Source of the DNA: Volvariella volvacea V23
Lineage: Eukaryota > Basidiomycota > Agaricomycetes > Agaricales > Pluteaceae
Length of the DNA: 51,869 nucleotides
Direction: 5' to 3'
NCBI GenBank assembly: GCA_000349905.1
Contig: KB722783.1
Span: 1 to 51,869, forward strand
Under the pieces are notes generated by a model. It saw only the letters and a program-made list of their open reading frames with translations. It was not told the DNA's origin and ran no database searches. Shown here piece after piece: positions 10,279 through 21,150 of the stretch. A program made the translations under genes and the position numbers. How positions within the stretch are numbered: position 1 is the stretch's first letter; the number at the start of each line of letters is the position of its first letter.

Positions 10279-11399
10279 ATGAACTCGGGAGGTATTAGTG
10301 CATGGGTAGAGGTTGGGGGGAAGAGGTTACCAATGTATAGCACCCAGCAAGGAGAAGATGCGATTACGGTATCGTGCTGGGTGCCCTCTGAGGCTGGAAA
10401 GGTTAATTCCGACAACTTTATCGACTTAATCAGGCTTCTTAGACGTTTTCTGTTTGTATTTCCCTCGACGCAGCTGGTCATCCCACACGTTCAGAGCTAT
10501 ACGTTGATGGTTTGCTCTGTAGCGCATGGTATTGTGGAGCGCCAACTGGTATCGGGCCTCCCGCACCTGTAAAAATGGGGTTTGCCGAGGTTGGGCCCAA
10601 TGATATGCGACCGTTGATGTTCTCAGAAGTTCAGCTGACAGGTATATGCAATTGGCGTATTGGGCTTGCGTGCATGAATTGACATGATCAAAGACGATGA
10701 TACCTACCTTGATCGACCAATAGCTCAAGAAATGGGAGAAATCCGTCTGGTCATCCATGAAGCAGAGCTTGTGAATGTACGGGTCGAGGAAGCTGGACAT
10801 GGGCAAGTCGCACGACGGGATGTACTAGATGGAGTGTTACACGAGCGCTCGAAAAAAGGGCTAGGTCATTGCACCAAGTAAGTATTAATTTGATTCACGA
10901 CGTGAAATTATTACACATATTGTCAATTTGTTTATTGATCCTTATAGGTTGGGTGCCAGCCAGCCTATTCCCCGCCGTACTGTATACATGTCTAGAAGTG
11001 TCAGAGTAATTGCTCGGTTTATCTTCCGATACAGACCAGTCGGTATGCTTGTACTTCACCCTATATTTGAGCTATTTATGACAACTACTCCACTTAGAAA
11101 TACTCCGTGCAAATGATATTGTGTCATTGGAGAACCCAAATCGGAAAAGGGCGCTTGAGGAGGTTGACCTCACACAAGTCAACGAAAATGAAGAAGGCAG
11201 ACACGATGCAATTGTACAGCAGAAGGCTCCTCTACTCCAGGTACGCCGCCGTTGGGTTATTGCAATTAATACTCAAACTGTTGTCGTGGCGTAGGCTCGA
11301 TTGCAAGAACCAGGAGGTTCCAGTCAACCTACGAAGCGTATAAAGGTCAGGCAAAAGGTCAAACGGGAGGTGATCGACCTGACACTGGACAGTGACTAG
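10279..11399 (+). CDS. DUF7918 domain protein (paralog B)
   Basis: Six exons (10279-10401, 10443-10641, 10694-10877, 10948-11042, 11098-11240, 11295-11399) give 282 residues in a continuous frame. The N-terminal DUF7918 region begins ISAWVEVGGKRLPMYSTQ and contains CWVPSEAGK, TFSVCISLDA, LYVDGLLC, VGPNDMRPLMFSEVQLT and AQEMGEIRLVI. The middle block is HERSKKGLGHCTKLG and FIFRYRPVEILRANDI. The tail is basic (KRIKVRQKVKREV), followed by VIDLTLDSD at the C-terminus. DUF7918 is a fungal family without known biochemical function. The VIDLT core beside acidic residues has the form of a SUMO-interaction motif, and the basic stretch could be a nuclear localisation signal; both are inferences. Exon lengths 3 and 4 are identical to those of the paralog at 12004. 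Confidence 0.88.
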
Positions 11400-12003
11400 T
11401 GATGAATGGTGGTGGCCTTTGCATTATTCTTGTATTCGTATCTAACCTGTTTTCGTTTATGTAGCGTGCGTCTTGACAGATATTTAGCTTGAATCACAAA
11501 CTGATGGAGTTAGAGATACCCCCCTTCACACATCTGGTCTGGATTGCCGGCGTACCTGACCTAGGATAAAGCGCACCATTAATGAGGTGGACCCTCGAAA
11601 TCTGATGACAGCGAGGATGAAGGTGATTTCGTCGTCGATTGAACTGTAGTAATGCAGGAGATGTCTCGATTCCAGATGGCTTCTTGAACTGCTATAGCGC
11701 GTATCTGATTAATTTCTCTGTCGTGGAGTAGGACCAACTGAAGGAATGGCAAGGGAAGCTCAGAAAGCCATGAAAACGTGTTAAGGTGAAGTAGGAGGTT
11801 CGGCGGGAAGCGAAGATAGGGGGCCTGTGATCGTGCAAGGCCTGAGGTCGCGACGCGACCGACAGTCGTTTCGCGCTACTAGCACGCACTCACGTGAGCG
11901 AGATGGCGCGTCACGCGTTTAATTTAATAATTGCCATGGCACGACGTCTCTAAACTAGCCTTTCTTCCTTCCTTTCTCCATCTAACTACTGCGAAAACGT
12001 AGG
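11400..12003. other. intergenic between the two DUF7918 paralogs
   Basis: No coding frame is supported. A pyrimidine-rich leader (TTTCTTCCTTCCTTTCTCC) sits about 40 nt before the ATG at 12004. Confidence 0.4.
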
Positions 12004-13111
12004 ATGAACGAGCTGGAAGTAGCGGGCATCAGAGCATGGGTGGAGGTTGAACAGGAGAAGCTAGCGGTGCACGGTATCCAAAAGGCTGAGGGTGAAACGA
12101 CCGTGACGTGTTGGATACCATCCGAAGCTGGAAAGGTCGGTCTGCCATTAAAGTGTAACGCTTTTGGGATACAACTACTTCCAGGAATTTTCTGTCCACT
12201 GGAATCCGGGTAATGTCACATACCGCACCGTAGGCACGCTTTTCGTCGATGGCCTCGGTACCGGGAGTGTCCTTTTCCTACCTGAGTTCGGGTCTTCTTG
12301 CATAAAGTACATCGAACTTGGTCCAAACGATCGTAGGTGTTTGTTGTTCTCCAACCTTCAGCTCACAGGTACGAAGTATATCCCTACACGAAATTCTTCC
12401 ATTCTTACTATCAATGATCAAGATGATGAAACTCACTTGAATAAACCTGTCGCGCAGGAAATGGGCGAGATTCGACTAGTAGTCATGGAGGTCAAAGTCA
12501 CAAACAAATTTCTGTTGCAAGCCGGAACTGGATCCACTCTACGGGGTGAATTACCAACGGGGGTGATGCACGAACGTGCAAAGAAGGTTTTGGGTCACTG
12601 TGTTCGGTATGCATAGGTCTGCGTACTCGCCTGTATTGTTTCTGATGTTACCATAGACTTGGTTCCAGTAACCCTATCCCATCGCGCATAACATACAGTG
12701 GTCAGTATGTTCGAACACTGGCCGCTTTTATCTTTAAATATAGACCTATTGGTATGTATAATCACTTAACACTATCTATGATTTTCATTTATCCCTTCAA
12801 GAAATACTACGCGCCAACGGCATCACTCCACCGGACCCAAATCGGAAGCGCGCAATTGAGGAGACCAAACCGACTGAATTGGAAGATGAGGAGGATAAAG
12901 ATATATCTAGCATCAAGCAGGAGATTGCACGACTCCAGGTATGCTTCTATTATATAAGGGATACGTTACGGTCCTGAACACGGTCGTGCAGGCTCAGCTG
13001 GAGGAAATGGAAGGGCAGCGACCAAAGAAACGAGCCAAAGTTAAGCGAGAAGTGAAAAAAGAGGACACCGGCGTACCATTCCGAAGCGGTGAGGTAATTG
13101 ACCTCACATAG
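12004..13111 (+). CDS. DUF7918 domain protein (paralog C)
   Basis: Six exons (12004-12135, 12185-12368, 12423-12606, 12657-12751, 12802-12938, 12992-13111) give 283 residues. Family blocks appear in order: GIRAWVEVEQEKLAVHGIQ, CWIPSEAGK, EFSVHWNPGN, LFVDGLGTG, LGPNDRRCLLFSNLQLT, AQEMGEIRLVVMEV, MHERAKKVLGHCVRLG, FIFKYRPIEILRANGI. The C-terminal 70 residues contain a short coiled coil (SSIKQEIARLQAQLEEME), a basic cluster KKRAKVKREVKK and the terminal EVIDLT. Splice phases match paralog B exactly, so the pair arose by tandem duplication. The coiled coil points to oligomerisation and the basic cluster to nuclear location; neither is proven. Confidence 0.9.
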
Positions 13112-13458
13112 CGAGAACCCCAATCCACCGACTATTTTTATTATGTTGCTCACGTAGTGCTTTAGTAACCTATTCTTAATTGAGTTCCTCTAGACTAGTA
13201 TTTTCTATTTTCCAGTCATACCCTTTTGTTCCTGCCAATGCGTGTATTCACGCTCTTGGGTTTGTGCGCGCATGTATGACCCTTCCGCCCATGTCTATAT
13301 GCGCCCACACTTCTCAAATACTGTTGGATGTCGTTCCTGATAACTCTAGGCTCCCACCACGACTACATAAGGGCTGCAGTAAGCACCTCCACTCCCTCCT
13401 TACCTCTTCACTTTTCATACTGCTATAGGCTTCGAGTTCCACTCCACGTACTTGAACG
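13112..13458. other. intergenic before the F-box array
   Basis: No gene recognised. A CTATAG acceptor-like site at about 13424-13429 could end a 5' UTR intron of the F-box copy at 13459, but frame from it meets a stop before the ATG. Confidence 0.35.
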
Positions 13459-15246
13459 ATGGCAGTAGGAAGCACCCCCGGCGGCAACGACATCAGGCCC
13501 ATTAACGCGCAGGTCATCGAGCCTAGCGTTAAGCAATACGCAGCGCTCGAGGTCGAGATTGCCGCTCTCAAGGCACAGCTCAAATTCCTAGAGCAAAAGC
13601 GCAATGCGATGTCCTACCAGTGGAACATTTTGGGCTCATAAACACAACCAAACCTCCCCTTCTGCTAGGCCGAATTTGCAGTACCTGGAGACAGGTGGCG
13701 ATGACCACGCCACAGCTGTGGTCGTCCATTCACGTACCCTATACGTCAGAAACCGCCAAAGATTCCCGGAGCAAAGAAGCTTTCATTCAAGCCTGGCAGG
13801 TCCGATTGGTTAACATCTATGCTTGGCTCGCCCGCTCTGGATCCCTCCCACTCTCGATCTCTTGTCATATCGTCAACGTAACGGAGCCACCTTTGTTCTT
13901 GTCCTTTCTTCCTGCCCTCGTCGATGTGCTCCTTACGTTCAAAGTGAGGTGGAAGCACGTCTACATCTCAATCCCAATGACGTGCGCCCCAATCGAGCCA
14001 TTGCTCAACGTGAACCCAGAGGACATACCTCTCCTCGAATCCTTCGGACTGTCAAACTTCCCGAACAGTGGATGGTCCCTTCCGCCCTTCCCTGAGGGCA
14101 TTCTCAAAGCCCCACGACTCCAAAACCTCTTGGTATATCCCTTAGCCGAGCATACTCCCCCACTCCCATGCCACCAGCTTCGCTCCCTTGCTGTCGTATT
14201 TGACAAGTGGGATGGCCAAGACATGCTCCAGCACCTTCCCACCGTGTTCACCGAATCATACAACCTTGTAGAATTTAGCTTGATAACGGGCAGACTGGCG
14301 TCCGACCTCCCTTCCTTGGCGCAGCAGCTCCCTCCCGCCTCTTTCCCCCGACTCGAGAAGCTAGAACTCCGCATCGAGCGAACCGGTTTTGGCGTGCTCC
14401 CCGCATTTCACTCGATGCCCAAATTGAAGAACCTCAAAGTCGTCTTGCACCCAGCCGAAGACCTCGACGTGAGTATTATAGCTAACTTCCTTGGGATCCT
14501 CCCACAACTGGAGGCGGTGTTTTTGGAGTTCAACTGGCTCCCGATGGGGATCGTTTTGGGATGGTTAAGATCCCAAACCGCGCTGACCGCGTTGACCATC
14601 AAAAACTGTCTTAGCATGGCGAATTACAGGAGGAACACCCGGATGTTGATTCAAGGTCTGACTGAGGGATCTCGGGCCGATCCACCGATTCTACCTCGTC
14701 TGGAGTCCTTCACCCATTTGGATTGCATCATTAGGGATCATCACTTCAAGCAGTTTCTCGTTTCTCGGGCGAGTACCGCCCAAGTGAGCGCCAATAGCAC
14801 CTCCATGCCCCAGGCCGGTGGCGCGCTGTCAACGGCAAGGGCAACGACCAAGGGGGTTTTGGCTGTCTCGACGCTCAAACGCGTCCAAATCGTCTTCCGA
14901 TGCCCCAAATCCATTGATCTCCTCTCAGTCCCAGAATTAATCCATGCACGCACAACTTCCAATCTCCATCTGGACATCCAGTATCCGCCTGATCATAATC
15001 CGAAATTTATGGCTGTGAGTGGGATTCCGGTGAAAGAGAAGGGGTTTTNNNNNNNNNNNNNNNNNNNNNNNNNNNNNNNNNNNNNNNNNNNNNNNNNNNN
15101 NNNNNNNNNNNNNNNNNNNNNNNNNNNNNNNNNNNNNNNNNNNNNNNNAGAAGGGGTTTTTGGACGATACTATGGAGGTTGAGAATGGGCCGGCTGTTTG
15201 TTGTATAACCGCAGAAGAGGATTTCGGTGATACGGATGAAGAGTGA
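13459..15246 (+). pseudogene. F-box paralog with deleted F-box core (copy 2)
   Basis: The frame from 13459 encodes a 60-residue coiled-coil start (VIEPSVKQYAALEVEIAALK..LKFLEQKRNAMSYQ) and stops at TAA 13637-13639. From about 13611 a different frame is open to the end and continues the family protein immediately after the F-box core: LPVEHFGLINTTKPPLLLGR, ICSTWRQVAMTTPQLWSSIH, then the leucine-rich region. About 28 codons matching HIDRHRALIxPIRRLPHDIL in intact copies are missing, and the loss shifts the frame. The downstream frame runs over 500 codons without a stop, so the lesion is probably recent, or a downstream start is used. The 100-N gap at 15049 lies near the 3' end. If its overlapping flanks are merged, the frame runs to an acidic tail (FGDTDEE) and TGA at 15244-15246. 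A sequencing error cannot be excluded. Confidence 0.85.
15049..15148. other. assembly gap (100 N), probably artefactual
   Basis: The sequence before the gap ends in AGAAGGGGTTTT and the sequence after begins with AGAAGGGGTTTTT. Merging this 12-nt overlap restores the F-box frame (VKEKGFLDDTMEVENG) through to an acidic C-terminus, so the true sequence is probably shorter than shown. Confidence 0.8.
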
Positions 15247-16303
15247 TATTGTGGAGATGCCTCGTGAATAAAGGCTACGAACTTGACTTGTATCTACTTT
15301 GTAGCATTTTGAATGTTAAGGGCGTTGGTTGGTTTTATCATATTTCGGTACGTCGTTCGAAAAGGCTAGTACAGGGGCAACAAAGTACCAGCCTAAATCG
15401 GAGGTGAGTCTGTATTTAAACCCAGAACCGAAGTCTATAATAGAATAATGTTGCCGTTTGGTCCAAAAGACCGGCACTCTTGCCAATTGCCACCATGCTC
15501 CTGGTCCATCGCCTCAACGAGTCGTCGAACCCTGAACCTTCATTTCCTTTGACTACCACAGACATTGTCTCTCGACATTGGGAAGTTATGGGCTCTCGTA
15601 GCAGATAGATCAAGGACGCCAAAGCCGATATCACATCGGGCTCTCGATATCTGCACTACAGCACACATTTGTGCACTGGCATACGAATTCACGCCCCGAT
15701 TTGCCGGTATCTACGTGCTCTGCTTTTTTCGAATCCCGACACAAAGCTGTTAAAACGGACTTGCATTCTACTAGTGGAGCTCCTGGTATGTGGTATAAAT
15801 TCTTTGATTACTCGGATTTGATCCGTTGCTGTACCGTGGCCATGATATCTAGACAACACATCGAGTTGGAGGATTTGGAACGAATTACGCTCTACAAACC
15901 ACTGGGCTTTGCATTTGACAAATTAAAGCACTCGGTCGTGATGACAGTATGGCATCTTTGAAAACACAGCCCGAAGGCTCGCACATACATGCCGCGCCTA
16001 GTATAATTGCGCGGGAGCGGTTATGAGAGCCGAGTTACTCGTGGTCGTGGCTCTTTTATGGTTCAACTATTGAGGCCCTTAACAGTTATATGTTTATCTT
16101 TGAAATTGCGCTTGTAGTAACCCGATGGGCTGTGAGTGCTGTTGTGTGCGTTTGAAAGGCTATTTGAAGTGTTTGTTGGTGGGATGGAGAGGGTATAAAG
16201 CCCGCATGCCGGTTCGATTCCGCGTTCTTCGTCTACCATTACTGTGGCGAGCTCTATAGAACGCCAATTGTTCAGCAATCACTCAACGTTTTGCATATAG
16301 TCC
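15247..16303. other. intergenic between F-box copies 2 and 3
   Basis: No coding frame recognised. TATAAAG at 16194-16200, about 104 nt before the ATG at 16304, is a likely TATA box for F-box copy 3. Confidence 0.5.
16194..16200 (+). promoter_or_regulatory. TATA box of F-box copy 3
   Basis: TATAAAG at a spacing of about 104 nt from the start codon, similar to the TATA spacing of the genes at 4267 and 29106. Confidence 0.5.
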
Positions 16304-18100
16304 ATGGAGCTTCAAGTGCGTAGCATTCATATTATTAAAAACGTGATAAGGTACCTGACTGCCAGTGCTGTAAACCCACAGATGTTACCTTTTGTCAGTG
16401 ACCACCATATCCCAAACGATGCCGTCGTCAATCAAGTCAAGCTCCAAGTCATAAAACCGTGCACCAAGCAGCTCGAAGAGCTCAAAGCACAGATCCGATA
16501 CCTCGAACAGAGACACGATGCAATCACCCTCCACCTTAATCGCCACCGCGCTTTCATTTCGCCGATGCGTGTTCTCCCACACGATGTTCTGCGGGAAATC
16601 TTCCTTCACTGCCTACCCACCGACCATTTCTCGCCCATCAAGACGAGCGAAGCACCGCTCTTGCTTGGCCGAGTTTGCGGAGCGTGGAGAGAGGTGGCGA
16701 TGGGGACGCCACAGTTGTGGGCGTCGATTCATATACCATACGACAACCAGTTTCGACGTACTTTCCACGCAAAGGCAGTGCTCAATAAGACATGGGAGAG
16801 GCGTCTTGCGGGCATATCGTCGTGGCTCTCCCGCTCTGGCGCTCTTCCCCTCTCCATTTCGTTTCATTACCATTCGGATACGTGGATATCCAGCGAAGAT
16901 CCTTGGATCGCGGACCCTCCGTGCATGTCCAGCCTTCTTGATTTATTGTTCTCTTTCAAGAGCCGCTGGAGACATGTAAGAATCTCAGCAGAGGGGCCCC
17001 TCAACTTTCTGCCATCTTCTCCCGCCGACATGGAGCTCGAGCCAAACAGCTTCCCCGCCTTGGAATCATTCGCCGTATGTCCAAACTGGAAAAAAATAAA
17101 TTACCCCTCTACCATGCTCAAAGCTCCTCGAATTCGTGAGCTTGTCACTGAAGTGCCAGCTTGGGGGGAACAGTTCAACACGCATTACCATCAGCTCACA
17201 TCCTTGTCCATCCGTTTCCTGTCCTTTGACGACATCGGGATCCGCAACCACCTCCCTACCATTCTCACGCAGTGCCACAGCCTCGTTGAGTTTAACCTAC
17301 ACATTCCGCAAGGAGTCCACGGGAGGCTGCCCCAGTTTCCACCAGTCTATTTCCCCAAACTCCAACGATTGGCGCTCAATGTGGATATGTCGTGGCTGGT
17401 CATATTTTCGTCCTCCCATATGCCAAAGTTGAAGGAGCTCAAGGTTACGTGCTCCTATTGTTATTCTGCGGAGGACGAGAGCTCGATCAGGAGTTTCTTT
17501 GCCGCACTACCACCGTTGGAGACGTTGGTTCTGGCCATTTGCCGGCTTAATCGACCTGAGAGCGTTGTGGAGGGACTGAGATCGCAGTCGAGATTGAAGA
17601 ATCTCGTACTTGAAGACCAGTGTCCACGCCTGAACCAAGATGATACAGTGAAATTGATGGACGGGCTTACAGTCGGCTTGGGGTCGCCAACAGAACCGCC
17701 CGTCCTGCCTTGCCTTGAGTCATTCACGCACAGAAATACGTTTGTCCATGATCGCCATTACAAGTCATTCATTCTCTCCCGGACCCAACTTAGGGTTGGT
17801 TCGGACTTTCCGCCCGGCACCGTCGGTGTTACACCTCTGAAGCGTGCTCATATAACATTTAGAAGATCAAGAGTAATTGACCTTCTTGCGGACCCTGAAG
17901 TCTCCGCTGCGTGTGCTGCTTCTGGCCTCGACTTGACTGTGCATTACCCCGTACTCTACGAGCATCCATTTGTGGCAGATCTCGGTCTTGTGGTGGAGTG
18001 TGACGCTGCGAGAGCTGGTGTTGAAGACCGCAAGGCGGACGGGTATGCTGAGGACGGGGACGACGAGCCATGTAACTACACTGCTACGCACAACCTGTAA
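16304..18100 (+). CDS. F-box-like protein with coiled coil and leucine-rich region (copy 3)
   Basis: Preferred model: a 12-nt first exon (16304-16315, MELQ), an intron 16316-16381 (GTGCGT..CCACAG, 66 nt) and one long exon 16382-18100, giving 576 residues. Because the intron is a multiple of three and free of stops, an unspliced 598-residue product is also possible. The protein has the block HIPNDAVVNQVKLQVIKPCT, a coiled coil (QLEELKAQIRYLEQRHDAI), an F-box core (SPMRVLPHDVLREIFLHCLP) with LGRVCGAWREVAMGTPQLWA, and then the leucine-rich region with the array-wide motif HDRHYKSFILSRTQ near the end. It is the expected substrate adaptor of an SCF-type ligase. The frame is undamaged, unlike its neighbours on both sides of the DUF2415 gene. 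Confidence 0.88.
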   Translation: MELQVRSIHIIKNVIRYLTASAVNPQMLPFVSDHHIPNDAVVNQVKLQVIKPCTKQLEELKAQIRYLEQRHDAITLHLNRHRAFISPMRVLPHDVLREIFLHCLPTDHFSPIKTSEAPLLLGRVCGAWREVAMGTPQLWASIHIPYDNQFRRTFHAKAVLNKTWERRLAGISSWLSRSGALPLSISFHYHSDTWISSEDPWIADPPCMSSLLDLLFSFKSRWRHVRISAEGPLNFLPSSPADMELEPNSFPALESFAVCPNWKKINYPSTMLKAPRIRELVTEVPAWGEQFNTHYHQLTSLSIRFLSFDDIGIRNHLPTILTQCHSLVEFNLHIPQGVHGRLPQFPPVYFPKLQRLALNVDMSWLVIFSSSHMPKLKELKVTCSYCYSAEDESSIRSFFAALPPLETLVLAICRLNRPESVVEGLRSQSRLKNLVLEDQCPRLNQDDTVKLMDGLTVGLGSPTEPPVLPCLESFTHRNTFVHDRHYKSFILSRTQLRVGSDFPPGTVGVTPLKRAHITFRRSRVIDLLADPEVSAACAASGLDLTVHYPVLYEHPFVADLGLVVECDAARAGVEDRKADGYAEDGDDEPCNYTATHNL

Positions 18101-18315
18101 TACCAAACTGTGATAGTCGCGGAAATGAAGTCGAGTGCCGTTGTCTGGCGGTTTGGAGCGTATATGGGAAGTCGAGCACGTGGAAGGCCGGAATGGTGAG
18201 AAACGTATGGCCGCTCCACCGCCACAGTCTCCTCTTCCTCAACTGCTTTGCATTCCACCCCCATCACGACCACCACGACCGCCCGCCGACGACTTGGCCA
18301 CCATCCTGCCCAACG

Positions 18316-21150
18316 ATGGCCAGAGAAACCTCGCTGCTGACGTCGAGAACACCCACCTCCATCGCCAAGACAAAGGTCCACATCGGCCATGTGTGAGTAA
18401 TCTCTGAATCGTTGTCAGCCGAAGGTGCTCATCTGATGCCTCTTCACCGCTTCGTGTCGTGCTTTGGACGATGCCCAATGGCGTGCTCGGGGTCGTCTGT
18501 GTCTCAGCCAGCTACGGGACCTCATAATTTGCCCTCAGGAACGAGGGATCGTGAACTATGTCCAACACCAAGCCATCGTAGAGCATAACCTCCAGTCACC
18601 AGGGGAATCAGTAAGCAGTGCTCTCTATGCCACTCCGCATTTCCTCCGTCCACGGACGAGGGGGGACTAACCGATGAACCGCGCATTAGTCATCTCCCCG
18701 AACTTTGGTTGAACTGTCGTTCACCCCAAACACCCTCACCTCCCTCCCGATCGAAGGAACGAATCAAACTCTCCTAGCGGCAGGAGGTCAAGACGCCGAA
18801 ATACACCTCTCTCTTCATGCACCGTCATCATCCAGACCAGGGCTCTCGAATCTCCTGTGGCAATGGGAAACAAGACTAAAAGCCTCGATCAACAACTCCG
18901 TTCTCCTAACCTCACTCAGTCTCAATCGCTCGTACGAAAGCAGCATCGAACCCAGGATTGCGATTAGCAATAACGACTGCACTGTCAAGTTTTTCGATAT
19001 TCCTATGAGAACGCCCAACTCGAAGAGAATATTGTCGGAGGCTGGCGCGTTGAAGCTAGAGGTTCCTGTCAATCATTGTTCGTCCTTCACCTCCATCTCT
19101 CTTCTCTCCATGTCTCATTCCCTTCGTACGCAGCATCAATATCACCTGACGGCCGTACACTACTATCAGTCGGAGACTGTAACAAAGCCTGGCTACACCA
19201 ACTCCACGGCGGCTCGCAGCTGACCTTCACACCTATCTCGACCCTTCACATCCCCTCACCTACTATGTCACCACACTTCTACCCTTCACCCTCCCTCGCA
19301 GCATCATTTTCTACTGCCTTCAACCAAGATGGCTCGAAATTTGTTGTGGCATCACAAGAAGGCGTCGTAGCAATATGGGACGTACGAAGTACGAAGCCTC
19401 TCAAGATTTTCCACACGGACAAGAGTAGAATGCCCAATCCCGGCGTGGGTGGTAGCAGTGGTGGTGGGATAGGTAGTGGGAGTGCGCCGGTGGGGAACGG
19501 AGGCGCCGTTGGTTGGCTGTCGGATGATCCGTGGGAGTGGACGAGAGAACAATCCAAGGCGCCTGGCTGGAGTGTGAGAAACGTCAAGTTCGGAGGCGGG
19601 AAACTGGGCAAGGAGATCATGGTGTTCACAGAGGTGAGTTCTTGGGTCTCGTTGGGAAACACGCGCACTCGCCCGTTGGCTGGATGGCCTCACCCTCATC
19701 GCCTTCACTTCGCGTTCAAATCTTCTGGTTCCATGTGCATCTCTGTTCTTGGGACTCACATTTCTCGTTCCTCTTTGACACTCAGCACACGGCCCTCGTG
19801 CACATCGTAGACGCTCGAACATTCGAGACTGAAGAAATCATGCGAGTGCCCTCAGCCGGATCACCATCACGTCGTGCATTGTCATCATCCACCTCCCGAA
19901 GAACACCCACCAACGCCAACTTATCTCCACAGCACCAGGCACAGGCACAAGCCTCGCAGCGCCGTCTGAGGTACTCGGCTGGCCCAGCACCGGTTATGAG
20001 ACCAGGGCTTCATCACCATCATAGGCACCACTCGCACCCGCATCTGCATCCCCATGGACATAGTGGGCACCATCACCACCCGCATATTGTTCAGGCTCTA
20101 GGAGACACGTTTAGGATCCCGGGCAGCGCGTCTCCTGGTCCCGGAAGCAGAACGGGGGGCGGGGGCGAGGGTGCACTGGCAGATATGACGTCCGAAGAAG
20201 CCTGGAGGACGTTCAGATGGACTGTCAGACGAGAACGACGTGAGGGCGATAGAAGTGACAGCGCTGATGCGGATCTTGATGGGGATGGTGATCCGGAGGA
20301 TATACTGGTTATACCCTCACTTGGGATGGGTGGCGTCGAGTCGGATGTCCAAGCGCTGTTGAGTGGCGGATCGAGGAGACGCGGAATCTGGAGTCCCGGG
20401 ATGGAGGAAGGCGACGGCGGACGGGCAGGTCGGGGCGACGTGATGGAGGATGATGACGACGATGACATGGATGAAGACGATGGGGACGTCTACCGCGATC
20501 CCAATACCGGATCTACGCATGGGGATTACGAATACAACCTGAGACGATCGCCGGCGGCTAGGAGGAACAGCGGTTTCGTTGGCGGCGGCGGTGGTGGGCC
20601 AAGACGCGACCACGACGAAGACGACATGGAAGTCGACGAGCTCGCAGAATCGGAATGCGGCTCCTCGCGAACGCCGTCCAGATCCTCGTCGCCCTCACCC
20701 CCGTCTCCAACCGCCCGCCAGCGGAGGGTAGCGTTATCGCCACCGGCGGCTCCTATCATTCCCCCTGCGGTTCTGCCGCAACAGGTCGTGCCGAGGTTGA
20801 ATCACCCGTGGACGATGGGCTCTGCGATTGGCGGCGGATCGACGTTTGCGGCTATTCAGTCGCCGCCTAGGTCAAGTTCAGCGACTATATCTACGGCTTC
20901 GCCTCCGAGAGGGTCGCTTAGCTACAACGACCCGCCATCGTCTTCGCCTCGCAGAGGTGTCAATAGGCATGTTAGCGGTGGTGGAGAATCGATGAAGCCG
21001 ACGGCGAACTATGAACGTGATTTGGATCTAGCGGGGATATGCTTTGATGCGAGCGGATCGTACTTGTATGCTGCTACCAAGGAGAGCGTGGTTGAGTGGA
21101 GTGTGAGAGGGATGGATAAGAAGTGGTGGGGCGAGGGTCGGTGGGCGTGA
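18316..21150 (+). CDS. WD40-like DUF2415 domain protein
   Basis: Five exons (18316-18392, 18508-18610, 18690-19077, 19134-19633, 19786-21150) give 810 residues with all frames consistent. Early residues read VHIGHVQLRDLIICPQERGI and NYVQHQAIVEHNL, as in fungal DUF2415 proteins. WD-like blades include AAGGQDAEIHL, AISNNDCTVKFFDI, SISPDGRTLLSVGD and FVVASQEGVVAIWDVRS. The DUF2415 block spans the exon 4/5 join: WSVRNVKFGG..GKEIMVFTE then HTALVHIVDARTFETEEI. The long last exon has a histidine-rich tract (about 20005-20090), Gly- and Ser-rich low-complexity stretches and an acidic run (DDDDDDMDEDDGD). It closes with a last blade SYLYAATKESVVEWSVRGMD. The function of this family is not established; a beta-propeller scaffold is likely. 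The start at 18316 is chosen over an in-frame upstream ATG at 18193 because the extra residues look like leader sequence. Confidence 0.85.

Noticed and set aside
18193..18315. Start of the DUF2415 protein at the upstream in-frame ATG 18193
   Set aside because: The added residues are His/Pro-rich leader-like sequence with no family resemblance; kept only as an alternative.
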